Part shown: positions 1 through 7,631 of the stretch, in pieces
How positions within the stretch are numbered: the first letter of the stretch is position 1
How the letters are laid out: the number at the start of each line of letters is the position of its first letter
Assembly (NCBI GenBank): GCA_003695725.1
Contig: RFHX01000302.1
Coordinates: 1-17,202, forward strand
From: J061 sp003695725 [NCBI: Candidatus Schekmanbacteria bacterium]
GTDB taxonomy: Bacteria; Schekmanbacteria; GWA2-38-11
Direction: 5' to 3'
Length of the DNA: 17,202 nt
Notes under the pieces: generated by a model
The model's input: only the letters and a program-made list of their open reading frames with translations
Database searches by the model: none
What the model was told of the DNA's origin: nothing
Program-made: the position numbers and the translations under genes

Positions 1-288
1 CTTGTAAAATGGAAGACTTCATCTGAAATCGATAACCTCGGTTTCAATATCCTGCGAAGCAGATCAAAGGACGGCACATACGAGAAGATTAACAAGAAAC
101 TCATCCTTCCCAAGAAAAACGGCGTAACAGGAGCAAGGTATAAATTTAAGGATAAACATACAAAAGCTGGTATGACCTATTACTACAAGCTCGAAGACAT
201 AGACAAGACAACTGGAAGCACCCTTCATGGGCCTGTGAGTGTAAGGATTGTAGAGAAAGCAGGGAAGAAGAAGCATAAGAAGAAATGA
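1..288 (+). CDS. C-terminal part of a secreted FnIII-like beta-sandwich protein (5'-truncated by window edge)
   Basis: An open frame runs from the first base to a TGA at 286-288, so only the last 95 residues are seen. The pattern (VKWKT.SE.DN.GFNILRS...GTYEKIN, then Y.F.D, YYYKLEDID..G and PVSV) is that of the repeated fibronectin type III-like beta-sandwich found at the C-termini of large bacterial extracellular or surface proteins. The two aromatic-rich strands (TYYYKLEDID and the closing PVSVRIV) support a complete final domain. The protein ends in a strongly basic tail (KAGKKKHKKK). It likely mediates surface binding or acts as a spacer domain; the catalytic or passenger part lies upstream of the window. 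The family is inferred from pattern only, so the protein's function is unknown. The next gene is convergent (ends at 423). Confidence 0.7.
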   Translation, partial: LVKWKTSSEIDNLGFNILRSRSKDGTYEKINKKLILPKKNGVTGARYKFKDKHTKAGMTYYYKLEDIDKTTGSTLHGPVSVRIVEKAGKKKHKKK

Positions 289-422
289 TGTGATGATAAG
301 GTTATAGCCGTACAGGTCGAAATGTTTTTATTACCCATACATTCTTTTATGGGAGGTAAATTTTCTGAAGAAAGTGCACAATCCCCCCCCCAACATTGGG
401 TAATCAGATATAAAAACAATCT

Positions 423-701
423 CTATTTATCTGATTTTTTTGATTCCTTTTTATTCGAATTATCAGAGGAGGAAGAGCTTGCGGCTTTTTTCTCTGCTTC
501 CATTGCCTTCTTTCGTGATTCGGAAGGATAGTCTGTTATATACCATCCGGAACCTTTAAGAATAAATCCACCCGGTGATATTAGACGATTTACCTTTTTA
601 GAATTGCATTCAGGACAAACTTCATTACCATTTTCATTTATTTTTTTGAAGACCTCAAATTTGAACCCGCAGTCGTCACATTGGTACTCATAAATGGGCA
701 T
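423..701 (-). CDS. FmdB-family putative regulatory zinc ribbon protein
   Basis: This 92-residue protein starts MPIYEYQCDDCG, the hallmark opening of the FmdB/CxxC_CXXC_SSSS family. Two CxxC knuckles (C8/C11 and C29/C32) form a single zinc ribbon. They are followed by the usual ...RLISPGGFILKGSGWYITDY segment and a low-complexity Ser/Lys tail (residues about 70-92, including AASSSSSDNSNKKE). Family members were named after a proposed regulator of formamidase (FmdB) but the real role is not established; small zinc ribbons of this sort often bind nucleic acid or protein. A strong ribosome binding site (AGGAGG) lies 11 bases before the ATG. The gene starts 20 bp after the aminotransferase stop, so it is probably co-transcribed with it. 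No unusual feature apart from the long hydrophilic tail, which is common in this family. Confidence 0.88.
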   Translation of the reverse strand: MPIYEYQCDDCGFKFEVFKKINENGNEVCPECNSKKVNRLISPGGFILKGSGWYITDYPSESRKKAMEAEKKAASSSSSDNSNKKESKKSDK

Positions 702-721
702 AGTTCTTTAGTCCTCCTTTT

Positions 722-1636
722 TTATCTGATATATGTCAGCCATTTCGAGAAATGGTTGTTATTACCTTTCACTACTTCAAAGAATGCTTTCTGAAGTTTC
801 TTTGTAATTACACCTGCTTTCCCATTGCCAATATGCCGTTTGTCGATTTCTCTAATTGGAGTCAATTCAGCGGCAGTGCCCGTAAAAAATGCTTCATCTG
901 CAGTATAGACATCATCTCTTGTGAGATTTGTTTCTTCAACCTTGTATTTTTTGCTTCGCGCTATCTGAATTACGCTGTCTCTTGTAATTCCATTCAAAAT
1001 GGTAAGTGTTGGAGGTGTAAATATGATGCCATTTTTGATTATGAAGATGTTTTCACCTGACCCTTCGGCCACCCTTCCCTCAGTGTCCAAAAGGAGAGCT
1101 TCATCATAGCCGTTTTCTAATGCCTCAATCTTTGCCAATTGTGAATTGGCATAGTTTCCACATATTTTTGCTTTTGTCATTGCAGAATTTATAAATTGCC
1201 GCTGAAAGGAAGATATCTTTACTCTGATTCCATTTTCTAATCCTTCCTTACCTAAGTAGGCACCCCATGGATAGACAGAGATTGCGGAATTGACAGGATT
1301 ATTTTTTGGATATAAACCGATTTCTCCATAACCATAATAAATTATTGGTTTTATATAACATTCTTTAAGTTTATTTACTTTAATGGTCTCTATAATAGCT
1401 TTTCTCATATCTTTTTTTGAGAAATTTGGTTCAATTGAAGCTATTTTTGCCGAATTATATAAACGGTCTAAATGGTCATCGAGTCTGAAAATTGCAGGGC
1501 CTTTTTTAGTGTTGTAACATCTTATACCTTCAAAAACCCCAAGCCCATAGTTGAAGGTGTTTGTTAATAGATGTATTTTTGCATCATCCCAATCTACAAA
1601 TTTGCCGTCCATCCAAATCTTTTTTGCTTTTTCCAT
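722..1636 (-). CDS. ilvE: Branched-chain-amino-acid aminotransferase (class IV PLP enzyme)
   Basis: The 304-residue product has the full length and motif order of bacterial IlvE. The start is [22 protein letters not shown], then [13 protein letters not shown] (residues 29-41), RLDDHLDRL (51-59), and the PLP-binding lysine K157 in AKICGNY. The EGSGENIF segment (191-198) carries the conserved glutamate E191, and [12 protein letters not shown] (250-261) binds the cofactor phosphate and substrate carboxylate. It transfers the amino group between glutamate and Val/Leu/Ile 2-oxoacids, the last step of branched-chain amino acid synthesis, in the cytoplasm. The region containing [25 protein letters not shown] fits BCAT better than D-alanine aminotransferase or aminodeoxychorismate lyase, which are shorter and lack FEGIRCY. 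It has its own promoter-like sequence upstream (1711-1740) and is followed at 20 bp by the FmdB gene. No other Ilv gene is in the window. Confidence 0.93.
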   Translation of the reverse strand: MEKAKKIWMDGKFVDWDDAKIHLLTNTFNYGLGVFEGIRCYNTKKGPAIFRLDDHLDRLYNSAKIASIEPNFSKKDMRKAIIETIKVNKLKECYIKPIIYYGYGEIGLYPKNNPVNSAISVYPWGAYLGKEGLENGIRVKISSFQRQFINSAMTKAKICGNYANSQLAKIEALENGYDEALLLDTEGRVAEGSGENIFIIKNGIIFTPPTLTILNGITRDSVIQIARSKKYKVEETNLTRDDVYTADEAFFTGTAAELTPIREIDKRHIGNGKAGVITKKLQKAFFEVVKGNNNHFSKWLTYIR

Positions 1637-1656
1637 ATTTTTTCTTTCTGATAAGG

Positions 1657-1679
1657 GAAAAATATTGAATATATTTTTC
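1657..1679. repeat. AT-rich inverted repeat in the ilvE leader
   Basis: GAAAAATAT (1657-1665), a 5-base spacer, then its exact reverse complement ATATTTTTC (1671-1679). It sits between the putative ilvE promoter and the start codon, so it would be in the mRNA leader. It could be a regulator binding site or a weak hairpin; being nearly all A/T, it could also be chance in this base composition. Confidence 0.35.
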
Positions 1680-1710
1680 AGCTAAAACTTATTTAATTAA
1701 AAAACAAAAC

Positions 1711-1740
1711 CTTATAAATAAAGAAAGAAGAAAAAGTCAA
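1711..1740 (-). promoter_or_regulatory. Candidate sigma70-type promoter for ilvE-fmdB
   Basis: Read on the minus strand, TTGACT (1740-1735) is followed after 18 bases by TATAAG (1716-1711), or after 17 bases by TTATAA (1717-1712). This gives 5/6 matches to each consensus box. Transcription would start near 1704, leaving a leader of about 68 nt before the aminotransferase ATG. It lies in the 145-bp gap that follows the metal ATPase gene, suggesting that ilvE is a separate transcription unit. Assigned by eye only. Confidence 0.5.
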
Positions 1741-1781
1741 TAATTTTTTGATTTTCAATAACTTGGCTAATATAATCGGTT

Positions 1782-3713
1782 CTATTTCTTAAAACTATAT
1801 GAAATAAGACGGGCAGAATTGCCCACCACAACAAAGGAACCAATATTATGTACTATTGCTCCACCAATAGGACCAAGAAGCCCGGAAGAAGCAAAATAGA
1901 GTGCCAATGCATTGATTACGATTGAAATTGCGAGACTTTGTTTGATTATTTGAATCGTCTTTTTTCCGATTGCTATTCCTTCTGTCACTTTTGATATATC
2001 ATCTGAAACAAGCGCAATATCAGCAGATTCAATAGCAATATCTGTGCCACCCGTCCCCATTGCGATTCCGACATCTGCAAGCGCAAGAGCAGGAGCATCG
2101 TTGATTCCATCGCCAATCATTGCCACGATTTCACCTGTCTCTTTCATTTTTGTTATGTGTAAAACCTTATCTTCGGGCAATAATTCTGCTTCGACTCTGT
2201 CAAATCCAATGCCTTCGGAAATTTTTTTGGCTGATTCTTTTCTGTCGCCTGTCAACATTACTATGCTTTTGGCGCCAAGACTTTTCAAATCGTTTATAGT
2301 TTCGCTCACTTCCTTTCGAATAGTGTCAGAAATGCTAATTACACCTGCAAGTTTACCGTTGAATCCAACACAGACTGTAGTATTTCCTTCATTTGCCTTT
2401 GTATCGATATATTTGCAGACCTCTTCGGGAAGTTCTATATTCTCATCTTTAAACATTAATGGGTTGCCAATTATAATCTCATCATTGCCGCTAATTACCT
2501 TTACTCCTTTACCTACTATCGTTTTACTCTTATCAGGAGGAGTTATAATCAATCCCTTTTCTTCTGCTTTTGATAAGATTGCATTTGCAAGAGAATGAGT
2601 TGAGTGTTTTTCTGCAATTGCGGCAAGCTCGAGGACGGCATCCTCGCTGAATGTACTAAAACTTTTAATCTCATCTACTCGAGCTACACCAAGTGTTACT
2701 GTGCCTGTTTTGTCAAAAACAAAGGATGTCAGTTTGCCCATATTTTCTAATATTGCGCCGCCCTTTATGAGTATTCCTTTACGTGCTGCATTTCCGATTC
2801 CTGCAACTACTGCAGTGGGGGTGGCGATTACAAGTGCGCAAGGGCAGGCAACTACGAGAATAGAAACTGCCCTTAAAATTTCGCCTGTGATTAGATAGAC
2901 AATGGCACTGAATAGCAAGATAGCAGGAGTAAACCATCCTGAAAATCTGTCTGCAATTCTTTCAATAGGAGGCTTTTTTGACTGCGCCTCCTTGACCATC
3001 TCGATTATCTTTGCAAGCGTTGTTTGGCTTCCAACTCTTGTTGCCCTTACAATAATGACGCCATTTTTATTTATTGTACCACTAAAAACTCCGTTGCCTT
3101 CTTCTTTATTGACAGGTAGTGCTTCGCCAGTTATTGCCGATTCGTCAACTTCTGCAAATCCTCTTTCGACAATTCCATCAACAGGAATTTTTTCACCCGG
3201 CTTAACAATAACCAATTCACCTTTTTGAACTTCTTCAGTTGAAACAGTTATTTCTCTGCCGCCTCTGATAACAGTGGCATAGTCAGGTGTAATTTCTATA
3301 AGCTTTCTAATGGCATCTCCTGTTTTTGCAATGGTTATATCTTCAAGCAATTCACCTACATTCATCATAAGCACGACGATTGCGCCTGCTAAATATTCGC
3401 CTACCCATATGGAGGCAAAAAGGGCAAGTGTGACCAAAAATTCGGCATTCAACCGTTTATCTTCAAAGATTGCCCTTATGGAATTTTTTATTATAGGCAG
3501 TCCGCTCAAGGCGCAGGCGGCTAATGATAGATTGATACCAATCGATGTTTTATCACCTCCTAAGAAGAAGGACAAAGAGATCAATATTACTGACAGGGCA
3601 GGTGAAAAGAAGGGCTCTATTTTTTCAGGTTCTGAGGTCCAAAAGGATTCGGATTCTTTATGTTTGTGATCAATCTTTCCTTCTATGACAGCTTCTCTAC
3701 TTATATCATGCAT
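1782..3713 (-). CDS. P1B-type heavy-metal translocating ATPase
   Basis: This 643-residue pump is complete for the P-type core: actuator TGE (195-197), metal-channel CPC (290-292, in VVACPCALVIATP), phosphorylation site DKTGT (334-338, D334), MLTGD (486-490) and hinge GDGINDA (534-540). Hydrophobic segments fit an eight-helix P1B topology. It would export, or distribute across the inner membrane, a soft divalent or monovalent metal. There is no N-terminal HMA (GMxCxxC) domain; instead a short polar leader MHDISREAVIEGKIDHKHKE. Two positions are unusual: the P1B 'HP' signature of the nucleotide domain reads S-T-H373-S374-L-A (Ser for Pro), and the last helix reads H622-N623-x-G-S, with Asn where Zn/Cd pumps have the metal-binding Asp. 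The Cu pump signature is not obvious either, so the metal (Zn, Cd, Mn, Co, Ni, Cu) is not assigned. RBS AAGG lies 8 bases before the ATG. The gene begins 16 bp after the His-rich gene and is the last of the chelatase run. Confidence 0.93.
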   Translation of the reverse strand: MHDISREAVIEGKIDHKHKESESFWTSEPEKIEPFFSPALSVILISLSFFLGGDKTSIGINLSLAACALSGLPIIKNSIRAIFEDKRLNAEFLVTLALFASIWVGEYLAGAIVVLMMNVGELLEDITIAKTGDAIRKLIEITPDYATVIRGGREITVSTEEVQKGELVIVKPGEKIPVDGIVERGFAEVDESAITGEALPVNKEEGNGVFSGTINKNGVIIVRATRVGSQTTLAKIIEMVKEAQSKKPPIERIADRFSGWFTPAILLFSAIVYLITGEILRAVSILVVACPCALVIATPTAVVAGIGNAARKGILIKGGAILENMGKLTSFVFDKTGTVTLGVARVDEIKSFSTFSEDAVLELAAIAEKHSTHSLANAILSKAEEKGLIITPPDKSKTIVGKGVKVISGNDEIIIGNPLMFKDENIELPEEVCKYIDTKANEGNTTVCVGFNGKLAGVISISDTIRKEVSETINDLKSLGAKSIVMLTGDRKESAKKISEGIGFDRVEAELLPEDKVLHITKMKETGEIVAMIGDGINDAPALALADVGIAMGTGGTDIAIESADIALVSDDISKVTEGIAIGKKTIQIIKQSLAISIVINALALYFASSGLLGPIGGAIVHNIGSFVVVGNSARLISYSFKK

Positions 3714-3729
3714 ATTTATTTACCTTGCT

Positions 3730-4365
3730 CTATTTCCATGAAAAATTGAGGTTTAGGAAACTTCCAAGACAGATAAATATAGTAATAATAGATGCAGTGA
3801 GCAATTCGCCGTAAAAGAGAAGGCCAATAAGAAATATTGCCACTACCAATTCGGGCAGGATTCTTTTTCTTAAAAGACCGTCGAAAATTGCGTTTTTCAA
3901 CAATGGGAAAAGGCCTATAACGACAACTACGACAAGCAAACCGTCTGCAAGCTCAGTTTTCATCGATACTGTTTGATGAACAACTAAAAGTATGCTCATA
4001 AAAATTAGGGTAAACCAATCTCTGAGAGGATTATTGAAAATCCTGTGTATCATAGAATCCTCTTGAGGGTCGTGTTTGTGATAATGGGCGTGGCGTATCT
4101 GATGAGAATGTTCATGCACATGATTGTAAGCCCGGGATTCAAAATGTTCATCGTGGCTGTGATCGAAATGATAGTGTCCTTCAAAATCTTCGTGTTGATG
4201 ATCGTGGCCTGTCAACTCATCATTATGATGGTGATGGTTATGGCTGTGATGATTATGTGTATGGCTTGAATGGGTATGGCTGTCATCGTGACTGTGGTTA
4301 TGTTCTTTGCTTTTTCCATCAGAAGATGTTTTTTTAAAAATTTCGTCTCTATTTATGTCATGCAT
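3730..4365 (-). CDS. His-rich membrane protein resembling the N-terminal half of a P1B ATPase membrane domain
   Basis: The product has 211 residues. Residues 22-98 hold 30 histidines mixed with Asp/Glu/Ser/Asn (for example HNHHSHNHHHH, and HD/HE/HY pairs), an obvious cytoplasmic metal-binding or metal-buffering segment. Residues about 116-206 are four hydrophobic helices. The stretch 151-206 (GLFPLLKNAI...ELVVAIFLIGLLFYGELLTASIITIFICLGSFL) aligns by eye without gaps to residues 71-123 of the ATPase encoded just downstream (GLPIIKNSI...EFLVTLALF...VGEYLAGAIVVLMMNVGELL). The protein ends where the ATPase would continue into its actuator domain; no actuator, CPC helix, phosphorylation or nucleotide domain follows. 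The start MHDINRDEIF mirrors the ATPase start MHDISREAVI. RBS GAGGAT precedes the ATG by 6 bases; the upstream chelatase gene ends 28 bp away. Probable roles: partner, metal sink or regulator of the pump. Function is inferred, not known. Confidence 0.8.
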   Translation of the reverse strand: MHDINRDEIFKKTSSDGKSKEHNHSHDDSHTHSSHTHNHHSHNHHHHNDELTGHDHQHEDFEGHYHFDHSHDEHFESRAYNHVHEHSHQIRHAHYHKHDPQEDSMIHRIFNNPLRDWFTLIFMSILLVVHQTVSMKTELADGLLVVVVVIGLFPLLKNAIFDGLLRKRILPELVVAIFLIGLLFYGELLTASIITIFICLGSFLNLNFSWK

Positions 4366-4393
4366 TTTTTTATCCTCATAATAAAATTGCTCT

Positions 4394-5554
4394 TTATTGG
4401 TGTTCTATAGAAGCTTCAGCCTTCTTTGAGCTTTTTCCTTTCTTCTTTGAACCTCTTGCTGCTTTTTCCTCCATCTGTTTTGCGTAGTCTAAAACCTGTT
4501 GAAACTTACCCTTTGATAATTCGGCATCTTCGAAGGGAGTACGCCTCATTCTAAACCCCAGTGTCAGCTCACTTGCAAGACGAACATCATCTTCTGTGAC
4601 TTCAGTCCTGCCATCATAAGCTGCTTTTGTTTTTGCACCTCTTGTAATAATGATGTCTGGCCTGTGTCCATCAACATCGAGCTCGATGCACATACGGGCG
4701 ATTATACGTAAAAAATATTCAGAGATTTTGACCTTATCAAGAAGTTTTCGTGCACTAATGATTTTTTTGGTGATTTCCTTATTCTGTTTTTCAAATCGAG
4801 ACTTGAAAAGAATAGGGTCTTCTTCAAATTCGCGTATCCTCTTTGCAATTAGCATTCTTGAATTGATATCTGAAATTCCCTTTACCTCTACATGAAAGGC
4901 TAAGCGGTCATGGAGTTGGGGTCTAAGTTCTCCTTCTTCAGGATTCATTGTTCCAACTAAAATGAAGTTTGCAGGGTGTGAAATTGAAACACCTTCCCTT
5001 TCTACGATATTAACCCCCATTGCTGCAGAATCAAGAAGAACATCCATTATATGGTCATCGAGGAGATTTATGTTGTCAATGTAAAGAATTCCTCTGTTAG
5101 CCTCTGCCAAAATGCCTGTTTCAAGCGCTTTTATTCCTTCTTTAATTGCCCTTTCGATATTTAATGTTCCTACTACACGGTCTTCTGTTGCTCCAACAGG
5201 AAGCTCGGCTATATGCATTTTTTGCTTAACAGCTTCAAGCTTTTTTCCGGATTCAATGGCTTCTCTGCATATGGAACACATCTTTGCAGGCTCATCAGGA
5301 TCACATCGAAAACGGCAGGATTTTACAACTTTGATTTCAGGCAGGACATCTGTCAATCCTCTCACAGCAATTGTCTTCCCTGTTCCTCTTTCACCTCTAA
5401 TCAAAACTCCTCCGATTTGAGGATTTATGGCATTCAGAAGAAGTGCAAGTTTCATCTTTTCCTGTCCTACAATGGCAGAGAAAGGAAAATTTGTTCTTTT
5501 AGAAGAAAAACTTGAATTTTCAGTTGTTGCCTTTTTCTTTTTATTATTCATCAT
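4394..5554 (-). CDS. ChlI/BchI-like AAA+ ATPase with altered Walker B (chelatase I-type subunit)
   Basis: The product has 386 residues, close to a BchI/ChlI subunit. Visible elements in order: [26 protein letters not shown]; Walker A GERGTGKT (54-61); a CX3C-X8-CX2C cluster (C80, C84, C93, C96); [19 protein letters not shown] (118-136); Walker B ILYIDN (156-161); [17 protein letters not shown] (201-217); and [17 protein letters not shown] in the C-terminal helical domain. The catalytic Walker B glutamate, present in the two sister genes as YVDE, is Asn161 here (codon AAC), and LLDR has become LHDR. Walker A is intact, so it can probably bind ATP but may hydrolyse it poorly, suggesting a structural or regulatory member of a mixed AAA+ ring. 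The C-terminus is a basic linker ([19 protein letters not shown]). RBS GGAG lies 7 bases before the first ATG (a second ATG follows directly). It lies 22 bp after the I-D fusion gene. Confidence 0.88.
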   Translation of the reverse strand: MMNNKKKKATTENSSFSSKRTNFPFSAIVGQEKMKLALLLNAINPQIGGVLIRGERGTGKTIAVRGLTDVLPEIKVVKSCRFRCDPDEPAKMCSICREAIESGKKLEAVKQKMHIAELPVGATEDRVVGTLNIERAIKEGIKALETGILAEANRGILYIDNINLLDDHIMDVLLDSAAMGVNIVEREGVSISHPANFILVGTMNPEEGELRPQLHDRLAFHVEVKGISDINSRMLIAKRIREFEEDPILFKSRFEKQNKEITKKIISARKLLDKVKISEYFLRIIARMCIELDVDGHRPDIIITRGAKTKAAYDGRTEVTEDDVRLASELTLGFRMRRTPFEDAELSKGKFQQVLDYAKQMEEKAARGSKKKGKSSKKAEASIEHQ

Positions 5555-5576
5555 TGAGCATCTCCAATTGTATTAG

Positions 5577-7631
5577 TTATCTTACTGATAGAAGATTTTG
5601 TTTCTCAGCTTCTTTGAAGGCAATTTGCTTCTCCAGTGTAATCAGCGAACCAAGACTTTGGTAGTTGAGTTGGTCGATGCGGTAGTATTTAGCCGCAAGA
5701 GCATCAGCTATATCTTTTGCAAAGCCGTATGAAAAATTTAGAAATCTCATCTTCTTTGTTACTTCTGTATCAATTACAACTGAATAGATACCTTCTGCCG
5801 CTATCATTTCAGACAGCTTTTTTATTTCTTCCATAGGGTCTGCTTCAGGGACAATTGGTATATTGGCTCTTCCGTCTGTGAGAAGGACAAGAAGAGGAAT
5901 AATTGTTGGATCCTTCTTCATTTCATTTTTTATGAGATTCATTGCTTTCATAAGTCCCAAACCCAAAGGAGTCTTGCCGCCTGTGGGAAGTGTAGTGAGC
6001 AGTTTTTTGGCAAGCTCGACACCATTTGTGGGCGGCAGGATTACCTGAGCATCATTTCCTCTGAAAGCTACCATTGCCACTCTATCCCGGCTCTGATAAG
6101 CGTCCATTAATAACGAAAAGACTGTTCCTTTTGCGCATTCCATTCTATCCATTGCCCCCATTGTGCCGCTTGCATCTACAAGAAGGACAATTAGGGCAGA
6201 AGCTTTGCTTTGCCTCACCTTTTTTCTTATGTCTTCCTTCTTGATGATGAGTGCATGAGAAACAGAAGTGCCTTCTCTTCTTCTTTTTTGGTGAGGTGCA
6301 GCAGAGCGGACAGTTGCGTCAAATGCGATGTCGCTTATATCTTCTTTTGGAATAGTATGCTTGATATATCTTCCCTTGCGTCCAGAAGTTATCGACTTGA
6401 TTCTCTTTCCAGACCCGGATCTCATTTTGCGGTCAGCTTTTCTTTTGGTCATTTGTTTTGGAATTTCTACAGGTGTTCCAATTCTGTGAATTTGTCCTTC
6501 AATGGTTTCTTCCTGTTCATCTGCCGCTTCAAGCTCTGTGTCGGAGTCTGCAGGCGGCATAAAGTCTTCCATTTCCTGTGAAAGCTCATCTACGAGCTGG
6601 TCAATCATTTCCTCATTGGGAGTTTCTTCTCCATAAGGGAGTGAGCGTATTCTAAAGGGTAAAATCAACTCACCTGCTTTTTTTATATGGCTCTGCGTCA
6701 ATTCTTTTGTGCTTTCAAAAGCTGCTAAGGCTGATGCTGTTTTGAGTATCATATTCTCAGGCCTATGGCCTTCTACATCGAGCTCTTTGCACATTTTGCA
6801 GACAAGAAGCATCATTCGGTCTGATATCGATATTTCCTTCAAAAGCTTTTGAGCATCGATTATTTGTTTCCTCAATTTTCTGTTTTCTTTTTCATATTTT
6901 TTCCTGAACTTTTCAGGATTACTTTCAAATTCATTCCTAAGATTTGTAACTTTTATGCGCTCTTCTACTGATTCAAGAGCCTTTACCTCTACATGAAGAG
7001 CAATTCTATCGAGAAGCTGTGGACGAAGCTCACCTTCTTCAGGATTCATGGTGCCTATCAAGATAAAGCGCGATGGATGAGAAAATGATATTCCTTCCCT
7101 TTCAACTGTATTTACACCAGATGCAGCTGCATCGAGAAGGACATCTACTACATGGTCATCGAGAAGATTTATTTCGTCTACATAAAGAATTCCCTGATTT
7201 GCTTCTGCAAGCATACCCGGTTCTATGACGCGTTTGCCGAATTTGACTGCCTGTTCGATATCAAGACTGCCGATTAGTCGGTCTTCTGTCAGTCCAAGTG
7301 GTAAGTCAACGACTTTGATTTGCTGTTTCGTGATTTTTAGCTTCTTTCCTTCTAATATAGCGCTTTTGCAATTTGGACAAAGCTCTGTAAAGATATGAGG
7401 ATTGCAGTTGAAGGGACATCCCTCTACGATATCTATCTCAGGTAAAATCTCAGCAAGAGCTCTTACAAAAGTTGACTTGCCTGTTCCTTTTTCGCCTCTA
7501 ATAAGAACGCCTCCTATTTTTGGATTAATTGCGTTCAAGATAAGGGCAAGCTTCATATTCTCCTGCCCCACCATTGCAGAGAAAGGATAAAGAAGCCTTT
7601 TTGTCTTTATTTTTTTTCCCATATCAGCCAA
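5577..7631 (-). CDS. ChlI-ChlD fusion: AAA+ ATPase plus VWA domain, chelatase D-type subunit
   Basis: The product has 684 residues. Residues 15-350 are a full ChlI-type AAA+ module: Walker A GEKGTGKS (46-53), Cys cluster C72/C76/C85/C88, [17 protein letters not shown] (110-126), Walker B YVDE (150-153), [17 protein letters not shown] (193-209). Residues 355-385 are an acidic linker and about 395-480 a basic linker, the usual layout of D subunits. Residues 478-665 are a von Willebrand A domain with MIDAS residues D486-A-S488-G-T490 (the second Ser of DxSxS is Thr), T554 in GGKTPLG and D586 in LTDGRAN. It would pair with I-type ATPases to form the motor that acts on the large chelatase subunit. 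Unlike classical BchD, its ATP site looks intact. The start is TTG at 7631-7629: AAGGA lies 7 bases upstream, and it overlaps the previous stop by 8 bp. An ATG at 7622-7620 is the alternative but has no well-placed RBS. Single-chain I-D fusions are known in CobN-associated chelatases. Confidence 0.9.
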   Translation of the reverse strand: MADMGKKIKTKRLLYPFSAMVGQENMKLALILNAINPKIGGVLIRGEKGTGKSTFVRALAEILPEIDIVEGCPFNCNPHIFTELCPNCKSAILEGKKLKITKQQIKVVDLPLGLTEDRLIGSLDIEQAVKFGKRVIEPGMLAEANQGILYVDEINLLDDHVVDVLLDAAASGVNTVEREGISFSHPSRFILIGTMNPEEGELRPQLLDRIALHVEVKALESVEERIKVTNLRNEFESNPEKFRKKYEKENRKLRKQIIDAQKLLKEISISDRMMLLVCKMCKELDVEGHRPENMILKTASALAAFESTKELTQSHIKKAGELILPFRIRSLPYGEETPNEEMIDQLVDELSQEMEDFMPPADSDTELEAADEQEETIEGQIHRIGTPVEIPKQMTKRKADRKMRSGSGKRIKSITSGRKGRYIKHTIPKEDISDIAFDATVRSAAPHQKRRREGTSVSHALIIKKEDIRKKVRQSKASALIVLLVDASGTMGAMDRMECAKGTVFSLLMDAYQSRDRVAMVAFRGNDAQVILPPTNGVELAKKLLTTLPTGGKTPLGLGLMKAMNLIKNEMKKDPTIIPLLVLLTDGRANIPIVPEADPMEEIKKLSEMIAAEGIYSVVIDTEVTKKMRFLNFSYGFAKDIADALAAKYYRIDQLNYQSLGSLITLEKQIAFKEAEKQNLLSVR

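Noticed and set aside
334-353. Hairpin CCCATA / TATGGG after fmdB as a transcription terminator
   Set aside because: A 6-bp stem with an 8-base loop and no T-run on either strand after it; too weak to call.
2044-2598. 184-codon open frame on the plus strand inside the ATPase gene
   Set aside because: It is antisense to the conserved nucleotide-binding domain of the ATPase and its translation shows only mirrored low-complexity residues (Ser/Pro/Ile-rich) with no family motif.
3713-4365. His-rich gene as the frameshifted front end of the ATPase gene
   Set aside because: The ATPase has its own start, RBS and complete first four helices; only 16 bp separate the two genes, and the aligned helices are present twice. 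A single-base error cannot explain that, so it is a duplicate rather than a broken front half.
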